Assembly (NCBI GenBank): GCA_963969395.1 | Contig: OZ017802.1 | Location: 2,358,501-2,422,500, forward strand | Direction: 5' to 3' | DNA from: Pseudoscleropodium purum | Lineage: Eukaryota > Streptophyta > Bryopsida > Hypnales > Brachytheciaceae | DNA: 64,000 bases | Shown: one piece after another, positions 12,901-24,367 of the stretch | How positions within the stretch are numbered: position 1 is the stretch's first letter | Layout of the letters: each line of letters opens with the position of its first letter | Translations under genes and position numbers: made by a program | The notes under the pieces: generated by a model | What the model saw: the letters and a program-made list of their open reading frames with translations, nothing else | What the model was told of the DNA's origin: nothing | The model's database searches: none

Positions 12901-15379
12901 AAAATATGTATTTAAATAGATTGATGATTCAAAATTATGAAGATTATATTGAAAATCAATACTGAAGATTTCTATAAAAAATAAAATAAAATAATTATAT
13001 ATATAATTATATTTAATTTCAAAAAGACATTGGATGAATGCAATTTAGCTAAATTGAATTATAATTTTTATATTTTTATTGCTACATTTAACCCTAATTT
13101 GATCATTTTTAAAATTCATATCATAACAAAATAAATCATGTTGAAAGATCATATGTCTTAAGTAATATTTGTTTAAAAATATGTATTTAAAACTTGCAAA
13201 TTTTTTACTTAACTAAATGGTTGAAAGATGTTTTTTTATCACAAATGTATATGACTTTTTGATTTGATAATATTGTTACATAAATTACATGATTTTCATT
13301 TCTTTTAACATATTGACATGTAGCAAATTCTTCTACCTACTTATTGTATAATTGCAATCATATTTACAATGTATCATTGCAATTAATCATACTCTCTTAC
13401 TACTTTTTTTATCTCTATTTAACTTTCATTATATCTTATTTTTTTGTTTTTTCAAATTATTTTATTTGTTTATTTAAAATTCAAATCCTTTACTCATTTT
13501 TTATATTCAAGCTTTAAAAAGATTTCATTCATTGTCATTTTGATGTACTTTAGTGTTAAATAGAATCATTTGACCTTACTGAATAAATTATTTTAAACTA
13601 CAAACTATGAGATTTTTTGAGTAATGAGGGCCTTTTTGAGTATCATTAAAAACATAAGTCAATCACTTGTCTTTAAATTTTCAATCCTCTAACTCCATTT
13701 GATCATCGTGCACTCTTTCGATACTATTGCATTAAATTTTTTAACTCTTGTTCTGAATTCAATGATAAAATAATCATGCCTCAAGATTAACATTTTAAAT
13801 AAATCATTGTTTTATAATTGTTAATCGAAATCTCTTAAAGTATGTATTTTCTTATCATTCTTCGACCATTGTTTTTATTGTCAATTCCAAATTGATATTT
13901 TATGAATACTGAGACAAAAAAATTTGCTACTCTAAAAAATAAATGAGTTTAATTGAGAATATATACTTTATTATTAATGATTTTGAAAACATTGCTTCTA
14001 ATTTTTCAAAAATTGATATATTAATAAACTTAATATATTTCTTTTATTTAAATTATAAATTATTTAATTGTGTGTGACATATGTACTCACTTTTGTTGTA
14101 TTCATAGCTATAATTTTTTTTAAATAAGTTTAATTTTTTATTATTGTTAATTAAATGAATCATTTTGTACAAACCATGTTCTGCCTTATCTTATATCTGC
14201 TTATGCAATAGTTTCAACAATTTTGAACATTATTAGGTGAATTTTATACTATGTTGTATCTACTACATGGTTTTGAAATTTTGCATATTGATATCTTTAT
14301 TTACAAATAATTCTGTAATTTTTTTGGTATTAAATTAATATGTAGGATTTAATATTCAACCATTTTCAAATTAAAATTTTTCAAGATTGCTTTTAGACAA
14401 ATGTATGAAGACTTTAATAAATGTCTCAATCTTATTATTTACAATGTTGAAATATATTTTGTTTTAAATAAATATAATTACATTTATAATAGTCAAATGT
14501 CATTAGTGAAATTTTAAACTTGATCAAATTGTGAAAATGAATGGATGAATATGAAGTAAATAGAATGAATGTTATAATAAAATGCATTTCAAATTTGACA
14601 TAATGTTTTAGCACTATTTGAGTAAATAAGATTTGATTGAAATGCTTTTGTAATTCATCTTAACTTCAAAGCCTTAAACTTCATTATTATTGTTGAAGTT
14701 GATAGGCTAAAGTCTACAATTAATTATAAACTTTAAATATTATAAATAAAAATTTTAAATACATTTCAAATTATGAAAAACTAGTTTAAAGTTGACTTCA
14801 TATTTAATTAAAGAGAATGTTGAATTGAAAATCATAAGCTTTTACTATATAATAACAAAATTTTTTAATGAATATCAATAATGAAAGTTTTTTATATAAT
14901 TTTATGTCTTCTCTCATCATTTTAATATCTTCATTTTATACCACTTGAATACTAATGGCACCACAAAATAACTATGATTTTTGTGTTTTAAATTTTTTTC
15001 TGACATTAATTTTTGCTAATATAGCCATATCAAAATTAGGTGATTGCAAAAAGTACTTGTATTCTTTAATGCATTTTTTATTTTAAGCATTCCAGTTCTT
15101 CTTATACTACAAATCACTTCTAGTACTATTTAGGACATGGAGTATAAAATCTAAATAGTTGATTAGATATCAAATCTACTATTTTAGCAATTTGAAATGT
15201 TCATGTGTAATTAACAAAGAATTAAAGGATGAATAATAATATTTCATTTGCCATAAAAAAAAATTTATAAACAAATTAAAAGCAATATGAGTTACAAGCA
15301 ACTATATTGTCATCTTTTTTTGTATATCTTAAAAAATATTTTAAAAAAATAATAATTTTTAAATTGATTTTTTAAATTT
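9931..15379. other. AT-rich intergenic DNA
   Basis: Apart from the 69-bp tandem repeat listed separately, this stretch is extremely AT-rich, with poly-A/T runs and no frame, splice structure or RNA-gene signature that I can support. Confidence 0.55.
10786..10992 (-). repeat. Three-copy 69-bp tandem repeat, possible decayed coding repeat
   Basis: Three units begin at about 10,786, 10,855 and 10,924 with AAGAAATGATAACTCC or close variants. The period of 69 bp is divisible by three. On the minus strand two units stay open and translate to a 23-residue leucine-rich repeat (for example DIFTLKELSFLI). The outermost unit has TAA where the others have a serine codon. This is what a decayed coding repeat would look like, but I do not recognise a family. 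Confidence 0.5.
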
Positions 15380-16034
15380 ACATACACATGGAAAGCCTTG
15401 AAATATTTCATTTCGATCAATAAGTCAAAAGTTATGAGGATTTTTTATTTGTAGGCAATTAAATATTTTTTATTCTAAAATAAACTTTCAAGTCGTTTAT
15501 CTTACTCAATTTTCAATATTTTAGGAAAAATAATGAAATCATATGATATATATTATTTATTACAATATTGCAACCATTGGAATTGAATTTTTTTTATCAA
15601 TTCTATGATTAAATTCAAACAATTTAATATTTTGAATCATTTTCTACTATTGTCTATTTACTACTTTTTCTTATATGTTGTACAATTTTGAATGATTTAA
15701 AAATTTTCAAGCATGTGGTCAACTTATCTAAAAAAATAATTCTAAAGAAGTACTATCTTTTAAACATTTTTTCATAGAAAAGTAAACTTGTAAAGTGCAG
15801 TTGACTTATTTTTCACAAGGCTCAAAAAATAATTTATGTAAATTAAAATGCTAATATTTGCCAATTCATATGGTGGAATTCTTTAAAATTCTTCTCACAT
15901 CCTATCAAACCATTCTTTTACAAGATTCTATAGTTATGTGTGTCACAAAAAGATTTTAAAAAAATGAAAATTCGTCCTAAAAATAGCAATTTGGGGGTAT
16001 TTTCAATTAAAACATTGTCAAAGAATTTAAGGGA
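15380..16034. mobile_element. Diverged copy of TTAA-bounded family A
   Basis: It is recognisable by shared text with the copy at 58,314-59,229 in the same orientation (AAGTCAAAAGTTATGAGG, then ATATGTTGTACAATT) and by the end TTTAAGGGA followed by TTAA at 16,035-16,038. The other end is too decayed to place. A further fragment of the same family is visible at about 16,220-16,390. Confidence 0.5.
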
Positions 16035-16899
16035 TTAAACATCAAAATGAATTTCATAAATAGATTCAAAAAATTATTTTCAGATGAAGTTTTTTCAAAT
16101 TGTTTGCAAAACAAGAAGCTTTGTAACTTTCACATCATTTACTTATCCAAGTAGAATGATTCACTTTTTTGTATATAGAAACAAAATAATCAATAAGAAT
16201 TTTTTTTTAAAATTATTTAAAATTTTTTTTGTTGCTCAACTTTGTTATTTTGGTCTTATTGTAGCATAACTCTTGCTCTTGTGCATCATTGAAATAAACA
16301 TTATTTTTCTTAAAAACTAATTTATCAATTTTCTTACTTTATAAAAACTTTCAAAAAATCTTGCCAAAAATTGAGATCATAAGTACCTGCTAGGGTTGCT
16401 ATAGTATGAGCAAAGAGCGACGAGCATTGAGCATTGAACCACAAGTGATGAGTATTGAACAATAACCATTTTTAGAAAATCCTATGAAAAATTTAAAACT
16501 TTTCACCATAAGATGCCAATATGTTTTAAGGTAAATATTTATGGCTATAAATGAATTTAAAGAAGATGAATGAGGATGAATGGAGATGAATGGATTTATA
16601 TGAATTTTTTGTAGTTGACTTTGTTGAATGAAATACATCTATTGGTCATTGCATTGAATAATGAATATCTATTGAATAGGATTAGAAACTCAATTGTTTA
16701 AGATAAAGATTGATATCCAAGTACTTTAAATTAAAAATAAAGAAGTTGCTTAAAGACCCTCCTTTTATTAATTTGGAAGTTTATTGAAATTGAAATTGAA
16801 ATTTCAAAATTTTAAAATTATTTTTTTCAAAATAAAATTTATATTTTCAAAAATTAAAAATTAAATAATAATAGTAATAATAATATATATTTTAAATTT

Positions 16900-17525
16900 A
16901 ATAGATGGCTCCTCAAATTTGAGGAGCATTTTTTTGTTGCTAAAGGCACCCTACCCATCTTAATTTGGAGAAAATTTAAACAAATTTTAAGAAAAGAATT
17001 CAATTGTTTTTCAAAAAAAAAATTAATAAATATTTTTTAATTAGGGCTCCTCGGAATCTGAGGAGCCCTTCCTTACCAATGCCAATTGCCAAAAGAAGCC
17101 TATTTGATTTCAAGGAGCCCTTTTTTTATGTCAAAAAAAGTCGTTTGTGGATTATATAAAGGCCCGAAGTTCTTTGAAAATGTCTCTTTGGGCCAATGGA
17201 AGGCTTTTTGGAGCCCAAAAAAGGCTCCTCAGATTCTAAGGAGTCTTAAACTAAATAATTTTTTTGGAAAAAAAAAATTAAATTGCAGTTCAAATATTCT
17301 CTAAATTAATAGAGGCCAGGTACCTTTAGCAATAAGAAATTGCTCTTTGAATCCAAGGAGCCATTTTCCAATTAAAAAATAATTAAAAATATTAATTTAT
17401 AAAATAATTAAAAAAAATTCTTTTGAATTTGTTTTCAAAATCACAATCCAACTAGCCCTTCAAATTAATAGAAAGAGGGTCCTTTGGCAACTCAAAATGT
17501 CTCTTTGGATCCAATGAGCCGTTTA
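16900..17525. repeat. Cluster of GGCTCC/GGAGCC palindromes
   Basis: Imperfect palindromes of the form GGCTCCT...AGGAGCC recur at about 16,906-16,931, 17,043-17,069, 17,221-17,245, 17,342-17,363 and 17,500-17,520. Some are preceded by AATTAATAGA plus a GGTNCCTTT-like segment. At least one unit is inverted relative to the others. No protein-coding frame is supported here. Confidence 0.5.
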
Positions 17526-18643
17526 CTACACACAAGAATATATTTTTTTCTATTTATTAATTCTCATAGTATTTGAAATTATTTTTCAATTATTGCAAAA
17601 AAAGAATGGATGACATGGATGAAATTCATTTGTTCATCACCTCAATGGTAGTACCTTTTACGTTGTAGGAGAGGCTAGGCTATCATTTTTGACCCTACCT
17701 ACAACATTTGAGTGCTATATAACTACCTTCAATCAAACTTCTTTTAGCAATAATTTGATTTTTGAAGAAAAAAAATTTAGTGATTTTTATTTTGATAATT
17801 TGGACATTACTATTTTTAATTTTGACACTACTATTTATGACTTTGACATATTTATTTTTAATAAAAATAGTTTTAGTGAGCATTCAAATTTAAACACTCA
17901 TTGCTCATTGTTCCCTGCTCACACTTTAGCATTGTTGAGGTATTTGTTGAGGGGTTGCTATTATGTGAGCTTTCAAGTGTGAGTTTGTGAGCTTATGAGC
18001 ATACAATTTTTTGGAGTGAAGTTTTATTACCGTGGATTGTGGCCCCTATGTCCGTAAATATAAGAATAATAAAAAAATTAGGATTGAAGTATTGAGTTAT
18101 TTTTTTAGTTTGTCAATAAATGGAAAGTATAGGAGATTAGTGGTACACTATAATATAGAAAAAAAAAATTTAAGCTATAATAAGTAAATTACAACACAAA
18201 TAAAAAACTTAGAGAAATAAATATTCTTTATGTTTTCTTCATTATGCAAGTATACAAAGTAGTCATGGTGCAACGTATAAAATACATTAGATACTAATTG
18301 AGGCTTCTAGAAGAGTGTGAGTTGTCAACCATGGAAATACTATAAACAGTCAAAATCTTGTCATTTGACATAGTCAAGACCCTGTCATGTCAAATATTAA
18401 TATTTTAATATTTTTTTGAAAAAAATAAAACAAGTTCATTTTTTTTAATATTAAAATAATTTGATTGTGTCATTGTTGTTCCCAACGTTGGGAACAATAG
18501 TAAAAAAAGTCTTCTGGAGACTTACAATCTCTTCAAATGTTAAATTCAGTAAAAGGGGATACAACTAAAAATAAAATTACATAGAAGATGAAGACATGGA
18601 CCAAAAATGGTCATGATGCTATAGATTGAAAATGACTCATTTT
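17526..18643. other. AT-rich intergenic DNA
   Basis: No gene is recognised. A perfect 22-bp palindrome (TTGTTCCCAAC and its reverse complement) lies at 18,476-18,497. Confidence 0.5.
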
Positions 18644-19121
18644 TTAACCCCTATAGTACTAAGGCCATTTTTTGGGGTCAAAAATTGCTCAAAATTGCCA
18701 TTTTTGTTGCGTTCACCCAAGAAAACAAAAAATATATTTTTTTTAGAATCTAATTGTAGGATCTTGTACTTCCCTTGACTTATTTCATGTGGTAAAAATT
18801 TCTTAAAGTTTGTTTATATAGATTGGAAGATATTAACATTCAAAGCTAAAAAAGAAAGTTTCTTTTGAATACTAGCTTGCAATTTTAGATGACTTTGACT
18901 ACCATTGTGGAATTTTTTTGCATTACAAAATTTAAATTTAAATTTTTTATGTTGAAAAATTGAGTTGAAAGTCTAGAATTTTTTTTAAAAAAGAACACTT
19001 GATTTTCATTCTTTAAGAAATTGTTAAGTAGTAGGTCCAAGATTGAAAAAATAACTAAATTGTTAATAGCTCTTAGTTGGGATTGAAACACAATAATTCC
19101 AATGGTGAAATTGTTTTAGCA

Positions 19122-19129
19122 AGTAAACA
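19122..19129. repeat. Left target-site duplication of hAT-like MITE
   Basis: AGTAAACA, identical to the 8 bases at 19,304-19,311 on the other side of the MITE. Confidence 0.8.
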
Positions 19130-19303
19130 CAGGGTTGACGAATCTCTACGTCCGCCCGAAAAAGGCGTCCGTAACTTGGACGTCCGTCCGCACGGACGGG
19201 CGGGGTGGGGTGGGGCGGACGGCGTCCGCAAATGTCAGCGGACGCTGCGGACACAGCATCCACGTCCAAACGTCCCGGACGTCCGACCGTCCTGTCAACC
19301 CTA
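19130..19303. mobile_element. hAT-like MITE, 174 bp, GC-rich
   Basis: The ends CAGGGTTGAC and GTCAACCCTA are inverted repeats that fit the YAGGG-type ends of hAT elements. The 8-bp direct repeat AGTAAACA lies immediately outside both ends (19,122-19,129 and 19,304-19,311). The interior is strikingly GC-rich with repeated GGACG/CGTCC motifs, in contrast with its AT-rich host. The related host element at 39,678-40,590 has the corresponding site unoccupied at about 40,157-40,164. Open frames across it are by-products of its composition. Confidence 0.85.
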
Positions 19304-19749
19304 AGTAAACACAACATTCTTAAAAAGAATTTGTGAAAAATTGCAAAAATCGCATTCAGAAATGAATCCTACAAGTTATTTTTTCAAGAAGATGCTTAAA
19401 TTGCCCAAAAAACAAGATTGTCCTTAACTTTCTCATTACTAGTCCAAATAGAACAAATCAAAGCTTTACATGTAGACAAAAATATAACAATTCAGGGACA
19501 AAAAAATTAGAATTTATTTTGATTTTTTGCAATTTTTTTTGTGTTGCTCGTTAAGTTCAATTTAGGCTTTTTGTGGTATAATTTTTGCTCCCATGCACCA
19601 ATTGAAATAAAAATTATATTCCCACATAGCTAATTAGTTTTTTAATCTTATGGAAAAGTTTCAAAAAAATTCACCAAAAATTGAGGTTATAGATGCTTGT
19701 CCAAAATTTGATTTGTCCCTTGAGGGAACAATGGGACTTTAGGGATTAA

Positions 19750-20604
19750 AGGATTCCATTTACCTTTCTTTATATTAGAGACATATTCTTCCTTCCTTCT
19801 TCTATGAATTTTTCATCACACTTGCAAAAATGTATAAGTAATAAACTTTTCTTAAACAACTTTTCAATTCTTAAGAAATTAATCAAATTTTTTAGGGAAT
19901 TTTTTTCTTAATACAAATAAATCTTTTCAAAGATTCTTCAGTAAGAATTTCATGAATTTTGAAATTTTTATGAGTGAAGTTTTACTAACTAAAATATGAC
20001 TCCAAATATTTTATATTTTATAATTTATTCCCAAAATAATCAAAAACCTATAATTTAAAAAAAAATTATATATGATTTTTTATAATTTTTTGGAGATTTT
20101 TGGAATGAATTATATAAAATTTAATCATTTTGAGTCATATTTTAGTCAATAATATTTTGCTTGTTAAAATTTTAGAATTTGTAAAATTTTTAACAAAAAA
20201 TTTCAAGTATTTTTCATCTTTGGCAAATAAAAATTGTATTCTCTACACATATACCCAAGTAGTACACTTTGAGTACATGTAGAAGGTGGACAATTTTCTA
20301 TTTTCAAAAAATCTCTTTTAGATTTGTGTAACTTTAGTATAAATCCTTATATTCCAATTTTGACTTTCAAATTTGTATTTTTAAGTCAGAAATAGTACTA
20401 AACCTTTTAAATGGCATCCAATTGAGAACCCTTTAAGAATAGTAAAAAAATTGAAAAAAATTATTGAATGTCTAAAACTACTACATGTACCTTCCCCTCA
20501 AATTTCATACAAAATGGACATACAACACAAAAGTTATGAACCCAAAACCACATGTCCAAGATGAAGGGAACCAAAATAGGACAAGTGTTTCTTGCAACAA
20601 CCCA
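19750..20604. other. AT-rich intergenic DNA
   Basis: I see nothing that I can name in this stretch; it lies between the TTAA element and the long foldback. Confidence 0.5.
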
Positions 20605-21175
20605 AAAAACAAAACTCCATTTTGGATCAATTTTTTATTTTAATTTTCATGGTTTCATTTGATATTTCATTGAAAAACATTGGTGATGATTTTTTTTAAT
20701 TTGATTGTGGAGATATGTAAGAAACATTTATATACACATCTTTCTTTCAATAAGCATCTCCAAAAGAAGTTTAAAATTCTTTATATAGAAATTTCAATGT
20801 TGAGGTGATAATGCCCAAATTTTAGAAAATAGATATTCTTTTATAATAATAAGATTTTGGCAAAGTAATTTATCATAATGTTTAAATGTATACACTTAGT
20901 GACAATCAAAAGGTCAAGTAGCAAAATCTAATTTACAATAAAGAGATTTATTTTCAAAATTTAGACATTTGTCACCTTAATATTGAAATTTCTATCAAGG
21001 GAATTCTAAACCTTTGGAAGAAATGTTTGTTGAAGGGAAGATGTGTGTATTTATGTTTCTTACATACCTCTACAATAGGATTAGAAAAATTCAACACCAA
21101 TATTTTTCAATGTGTTAATATGTAAAATTATGAAAATTAAATGAAAAAAATCACTAAAAATGGAGTTTTGCATTT
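20605..21175. repeat. Long foldback, about 570 bp
   Basis: The left part (from CAAAACTCCATTTT near 20,609) and the right part (ending AAAATGGAGTTTTG near 21,168) are imperfect inverted repeats with arms of roughly 240 bp around a centre near 20,890. Matching internal pairs include ATGTAAGAAACAT on the left with ATGTTTCTTACAT on the right, and TAGAAATTTCAAT with ATTGAAATTTCTA. It is non-coding and could form a long hairpin RNA if transcribed. Confidence 0.65.
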
Positions 21176-21782
21176 TCAAAACTAAAACTTGGTATGCTTG
21201 ATTAAAGGTTTGATTGGGATTGTGTGAAAATCAAATGTTAATTATGTATGTGAAACATAAAATATCACTTGTATTCTATATTAGAGTGAATTGTAAAATG
21301 AAAGATAATTAGAATTTTTACCTCTTTTGAAGAACAAAAATAGAGATCTTGTGATCAAACTCCTCAATTTTGGATCCAAAATGGAGTTCTTTTGAATTTA
21401 GTCCCTAAGTTTTCTTCCACCAATGAGAACTTAAGAGCATGCATCATGTATGACTAAGGATTATAATTTAACTCAAGACAAGAACCATGTATTAAAGTTT
21501 AACTCAAGATGCAATGGTAGACTATAATGCATTTATTGTTGGGGACCACATCTTAACTTTTAAAGGACGAAGGGGTGACCTTGGAAATCATCCCTTTTCA
21601 TTATCATGTGAATCATTGGCTTAAAATATTGCAAAAGTATTGATTGGAAGTCAAACTATTGTAGAAGATCTCTCCTCTTTACAATAATATTTCAGAGATT
21701 AATAGTTCAATTTCTATCCTTCTAGAAGAATTCCTTGTCATATATTAGACAACAAATGTCTGTATCAATGTTTGAGGATTAA

Positions 21783-22638
21783 CCCTTAAACGCATAGGCA
21801 TCCTAAAAGTGGATGCACCTTGGTCAACCTTGATTACAACTTTTGAAAGAACTGTTTTTGGAATTGAATTTCAACTAAGAAAACAAAGCTTGACAAGTTT
21901 TGTTTCTATTCCATTTTAAAGTTTTGAGAAATGTCAAAAATTGAATGAGTTATTGCAATTGAAAGTTCTATGTGCTAAAATCCAAATCATCCAATATAAT
22001 GTGCTTTTCATTCATATTTTCTCTTTAGTAAATGTATTTTGAATTTAAATTACAAAATTATGTTTTTCATTCTGTTCTTCATTTACGGTAAAAATTATAG
22101 ATTATTCTAATATATATTATATTTGATATAATTTTATTCCAAGATTTAGCTTTGAAAAATTACAATAATTTTATTTTTCCTTGAAAATTATTGAAAAAAT
22201 AAAAAATAAATAGAAAATTTATTTTTTTACTAGCTAAAAATATAAAAGTTTTGTACATCAATTAAATAAACGGATAAATTTGATTTAATAGTCCAATTTG
22301 ATTTAAGGTGTTTGATGTGGCTATTTTGGGTGTAAAAAATAAAGTAACCAATTGAAAATTTTTCATGCTAATTTCTATTGCTACTTTTACCTCCCGAGAA
22401 AATTTCAAATAATTTGGAGTGTTTTTTCTATTTTTACTCATTTATGTTCAATTTTTGCAACAAAAATGATAACAATTGGAAATTTTCACAAAACAAATTG
22501 CAATTTCTCAAAGTGATATAGAATTCAAAGTGTCAAGTAGTATAAAAACTAGATTGTTGCTTGAACACTATTGAAAAGGCTAAAGTTAGCTTAGATAAAA
22601 AGTTTGACCATTTCACAATGGATCAAGTCTTTAAGGGA
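21783..22638. mobile_element. TTAA-bounded element, family C, 856 bp
   Basis: TTAA (21,779-21,782) precedes CCCTTAAAC and TTAA (22,639-22,642) follows TTTAAGGGA, giving a short inverted repeat at the ends. About 530 bp at the left end matches 8,280-8,810. It has no coding capacity and, like family A, sits within TTAA. Confidence 0.6.
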
Positions 22639-22642
22639 TTAA

Positions 22643-23632
22643 ACTTAGCTTGTAACTCCACACCAAGTTCAAACCACTTTATGATTAACTCTATTATGCA
22701 AAGGAAACTACAATAAATTAAACAAATTGCAATCTCAAAACTTTTTTTTTTCTTTTGAAACAAATGAAACGGATTTTCATTGCCAATAGTAAAATACCAA
22801 CCACCGACTACCACAAAAGCTTTTTCAACCCATCTGTATAATAAAAATAGCATGGCAAAAGTACCTATTTTGGAAAGGCCCTAAGCAATGACTTTAAAGG
22901 CTGACCTATTGTGGACAACAATTATATGCACTATTCATTGAAAAAGATTCTTTGTTTGTACCTTCTCGTCCACTCATCTCTCTTCCCTCTTAAATTAAGG
23001 AGAAATGTATTACACAATATTTAGGGGCAAGGGGGGGCTGTTTTAGGCTTGATTCCCTGACAAGGAAAAATGTAGTGCTATTAGAATTTTTTTTCAAAAA
23101 AATGAAAAATGAAAAAAAAATTTAATGAAAAAAAAAGTTGAATTTTTTTAAATCAAACTATGTCACTAGTACCATTCCCAACATTTTCAAAGCTTAGGAA
23201 CTTGCAGTCTTGTAAAGCCCTCAAATTTCATGTAATGCCAAAGCTAACCGTAGTAGGTGAGTCTATGAGACCAAAATGAGTCCGGATGAAAAATTCACAT
23301 TTAAATTCAATAAAATACTCATTCTTAAAAAAAAGAATATTATTATTTTTGCATTTTTTGTCATCCTTATGTTTGCACACATTAAACTCAGTTTCTCCAC
23401 AACTTTCCAACATCATATAGGCTGAAATCCTTAAGTTATCCAGAATACGTACTTCTACCTTAGCGTAGCAGGTGTGGCACTAATTTTTTTTTTTATCACA
23501 GTAAGATATTTCTCTACAGAAATGCCACCTGACACATATATGGAGTCGAGACGCCCGGAGTTGAGACCCACAGAAAAAAAAAAAGAGGTGACAATTAAGC
23601 CCTGTACTGTACCACAAATTAAGCTTAAGAGT
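22643..23632. other. Flank left of the MULE
   Basis: Mostly AT-rich. About 23,000-23,240 contains text also found in the CATTAG-ended MITEs (for example CCCTCAAATTTCATGTAATG), probably a decayed copy. From 23,430 the sequence is less AT-rich, as is the right flank at 38,084-38,420. This could be the remains of one locus split by the insertion, but I recognise no gene. Confidence 0.4.
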
Positions 23633-23641
23633 GACAACTAA
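23633..23641. repeat. Left 9-bp target-site duplication of the MULE
   Basis: GACAACTAA, identical to 38,075-38,083. Nine bases is the usual duplication length for Mutator-like elements. Confidence 0.9.
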
Positions 23642-23705
23642 GCGTCGCGCTAAATGGTCTCCAACGAAACCCACGGTCGCTCGATTTAGCCTGGTGGGCC
23701 TCGCT
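23642..23705 (+). repeat. Left terminal inverted repeat of the MULE
   Basis: The first 61 bases are the exact reverse complement of the last 61 bases of the element (38,014-38,074). Position 62 differs, then two more bases match before similarity ends. Perfect identity implies little time since this copy inserted or was last homogenised. Confidence 0.93.
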
Positions 23706-24367
23706 CTAACATCACCATCTTCAACACACTCGTCCGCTCCAGACGTTGTCCATATTCGTCCATGAATCATTTCGTCTTTGTCGAACTTCGGTCGTTCCCA
23801 GACGACGTCCACTTCACATACAATTCGTTCGTCGCGGTTCTGCAACAAATTGGTCCGGGGTGGTTCTGTAATATGTTGTTCTGCAATCAGTCGAATCGGC
23901 GTCCTCCGAAAATTGTGGATCTCGGCGTTAAGGTTCTGCCGAACAAAGTTTCAGAAAAGGCGGGAGTTTCCAACCTCTAGAAGCGCGGGAACATTTCAAA
24001 ATTTAAATTTAAGGGTTTTACATCGATCAATGTTCTGCCTGAATTATCGGCGGGATGTCGTCCCAAAGGTTTAGACTTTCATTCGTCAGGCTGAAATTTA
24101 CCTAGGAATCCTCCAATCACAGTCGTTCCATGATGTTCTGAACGATGTTCTGCACTAAAAGATCCGTTACATCCCTGGAATTTCGGATCTATGTCTGCGC
24201 CTTCGTCTCAATCTCCTCTTCACAACTCCACACCTGCAACACCAACTACACGTCCACCTTTCTATTTCTCTGTTTCAACGACTGCTTAGGAGTAAACATC
24301 TGCATAGAATGCTGTAGTTCGATGTTCTATTAAGCCTTAGCATTATAGGGTCTTCAATTTGTACGCC
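23706..24367 (+). promoter_or_regulatory. Left subterminal region of the MULE with GTTCTG array
   Basis: This stretch between the TIR and the proposed transposase start has no convincing frame. It contains seven GTTCTG hexamers in the same orientation at 23,837, 23,863, 23,878, 23,933, 24,032, 24,135 and 24,147. Repeated subterminal motifs are often transposase-binding sites in DNA transposons; that role is inferred. The transposase promoter should also lie here, but no TATA box stands out. Confidence 0.5.

Larger units (their letters stand above)
18648..19745. mobile_element. TTAA-bounded element, family A, carrying a nested MITE
   Basis: TTAA (18,644-18,647) precedes CCCCTATAG and TTAA (19,746-19,749) follows CTTTAGGGA, so the ends are short inverted repeats inside a duplicated TTAA. 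The element is 1,098 bp. Subtracting the nested 174-bp MITE and its 8-bp TSD leaves 916 bp, equal to the copy at 58,314-59,229. It is non-coding. TTAA targets and CCC-starting ends are typical of piggyBac-type elements; a PIF/Harbinger relationship (3-bp TWA targets) is a weaker alternative. Confidence 0.7.

Noticed and set aside
19063..19317. Open frames on both strands across the GC-rich block
   Set aside because: They run through the hAT-like MITE and exist because GC-rich DNA has few stops. The block is bounded by TIRs and a TSD and has no domain.
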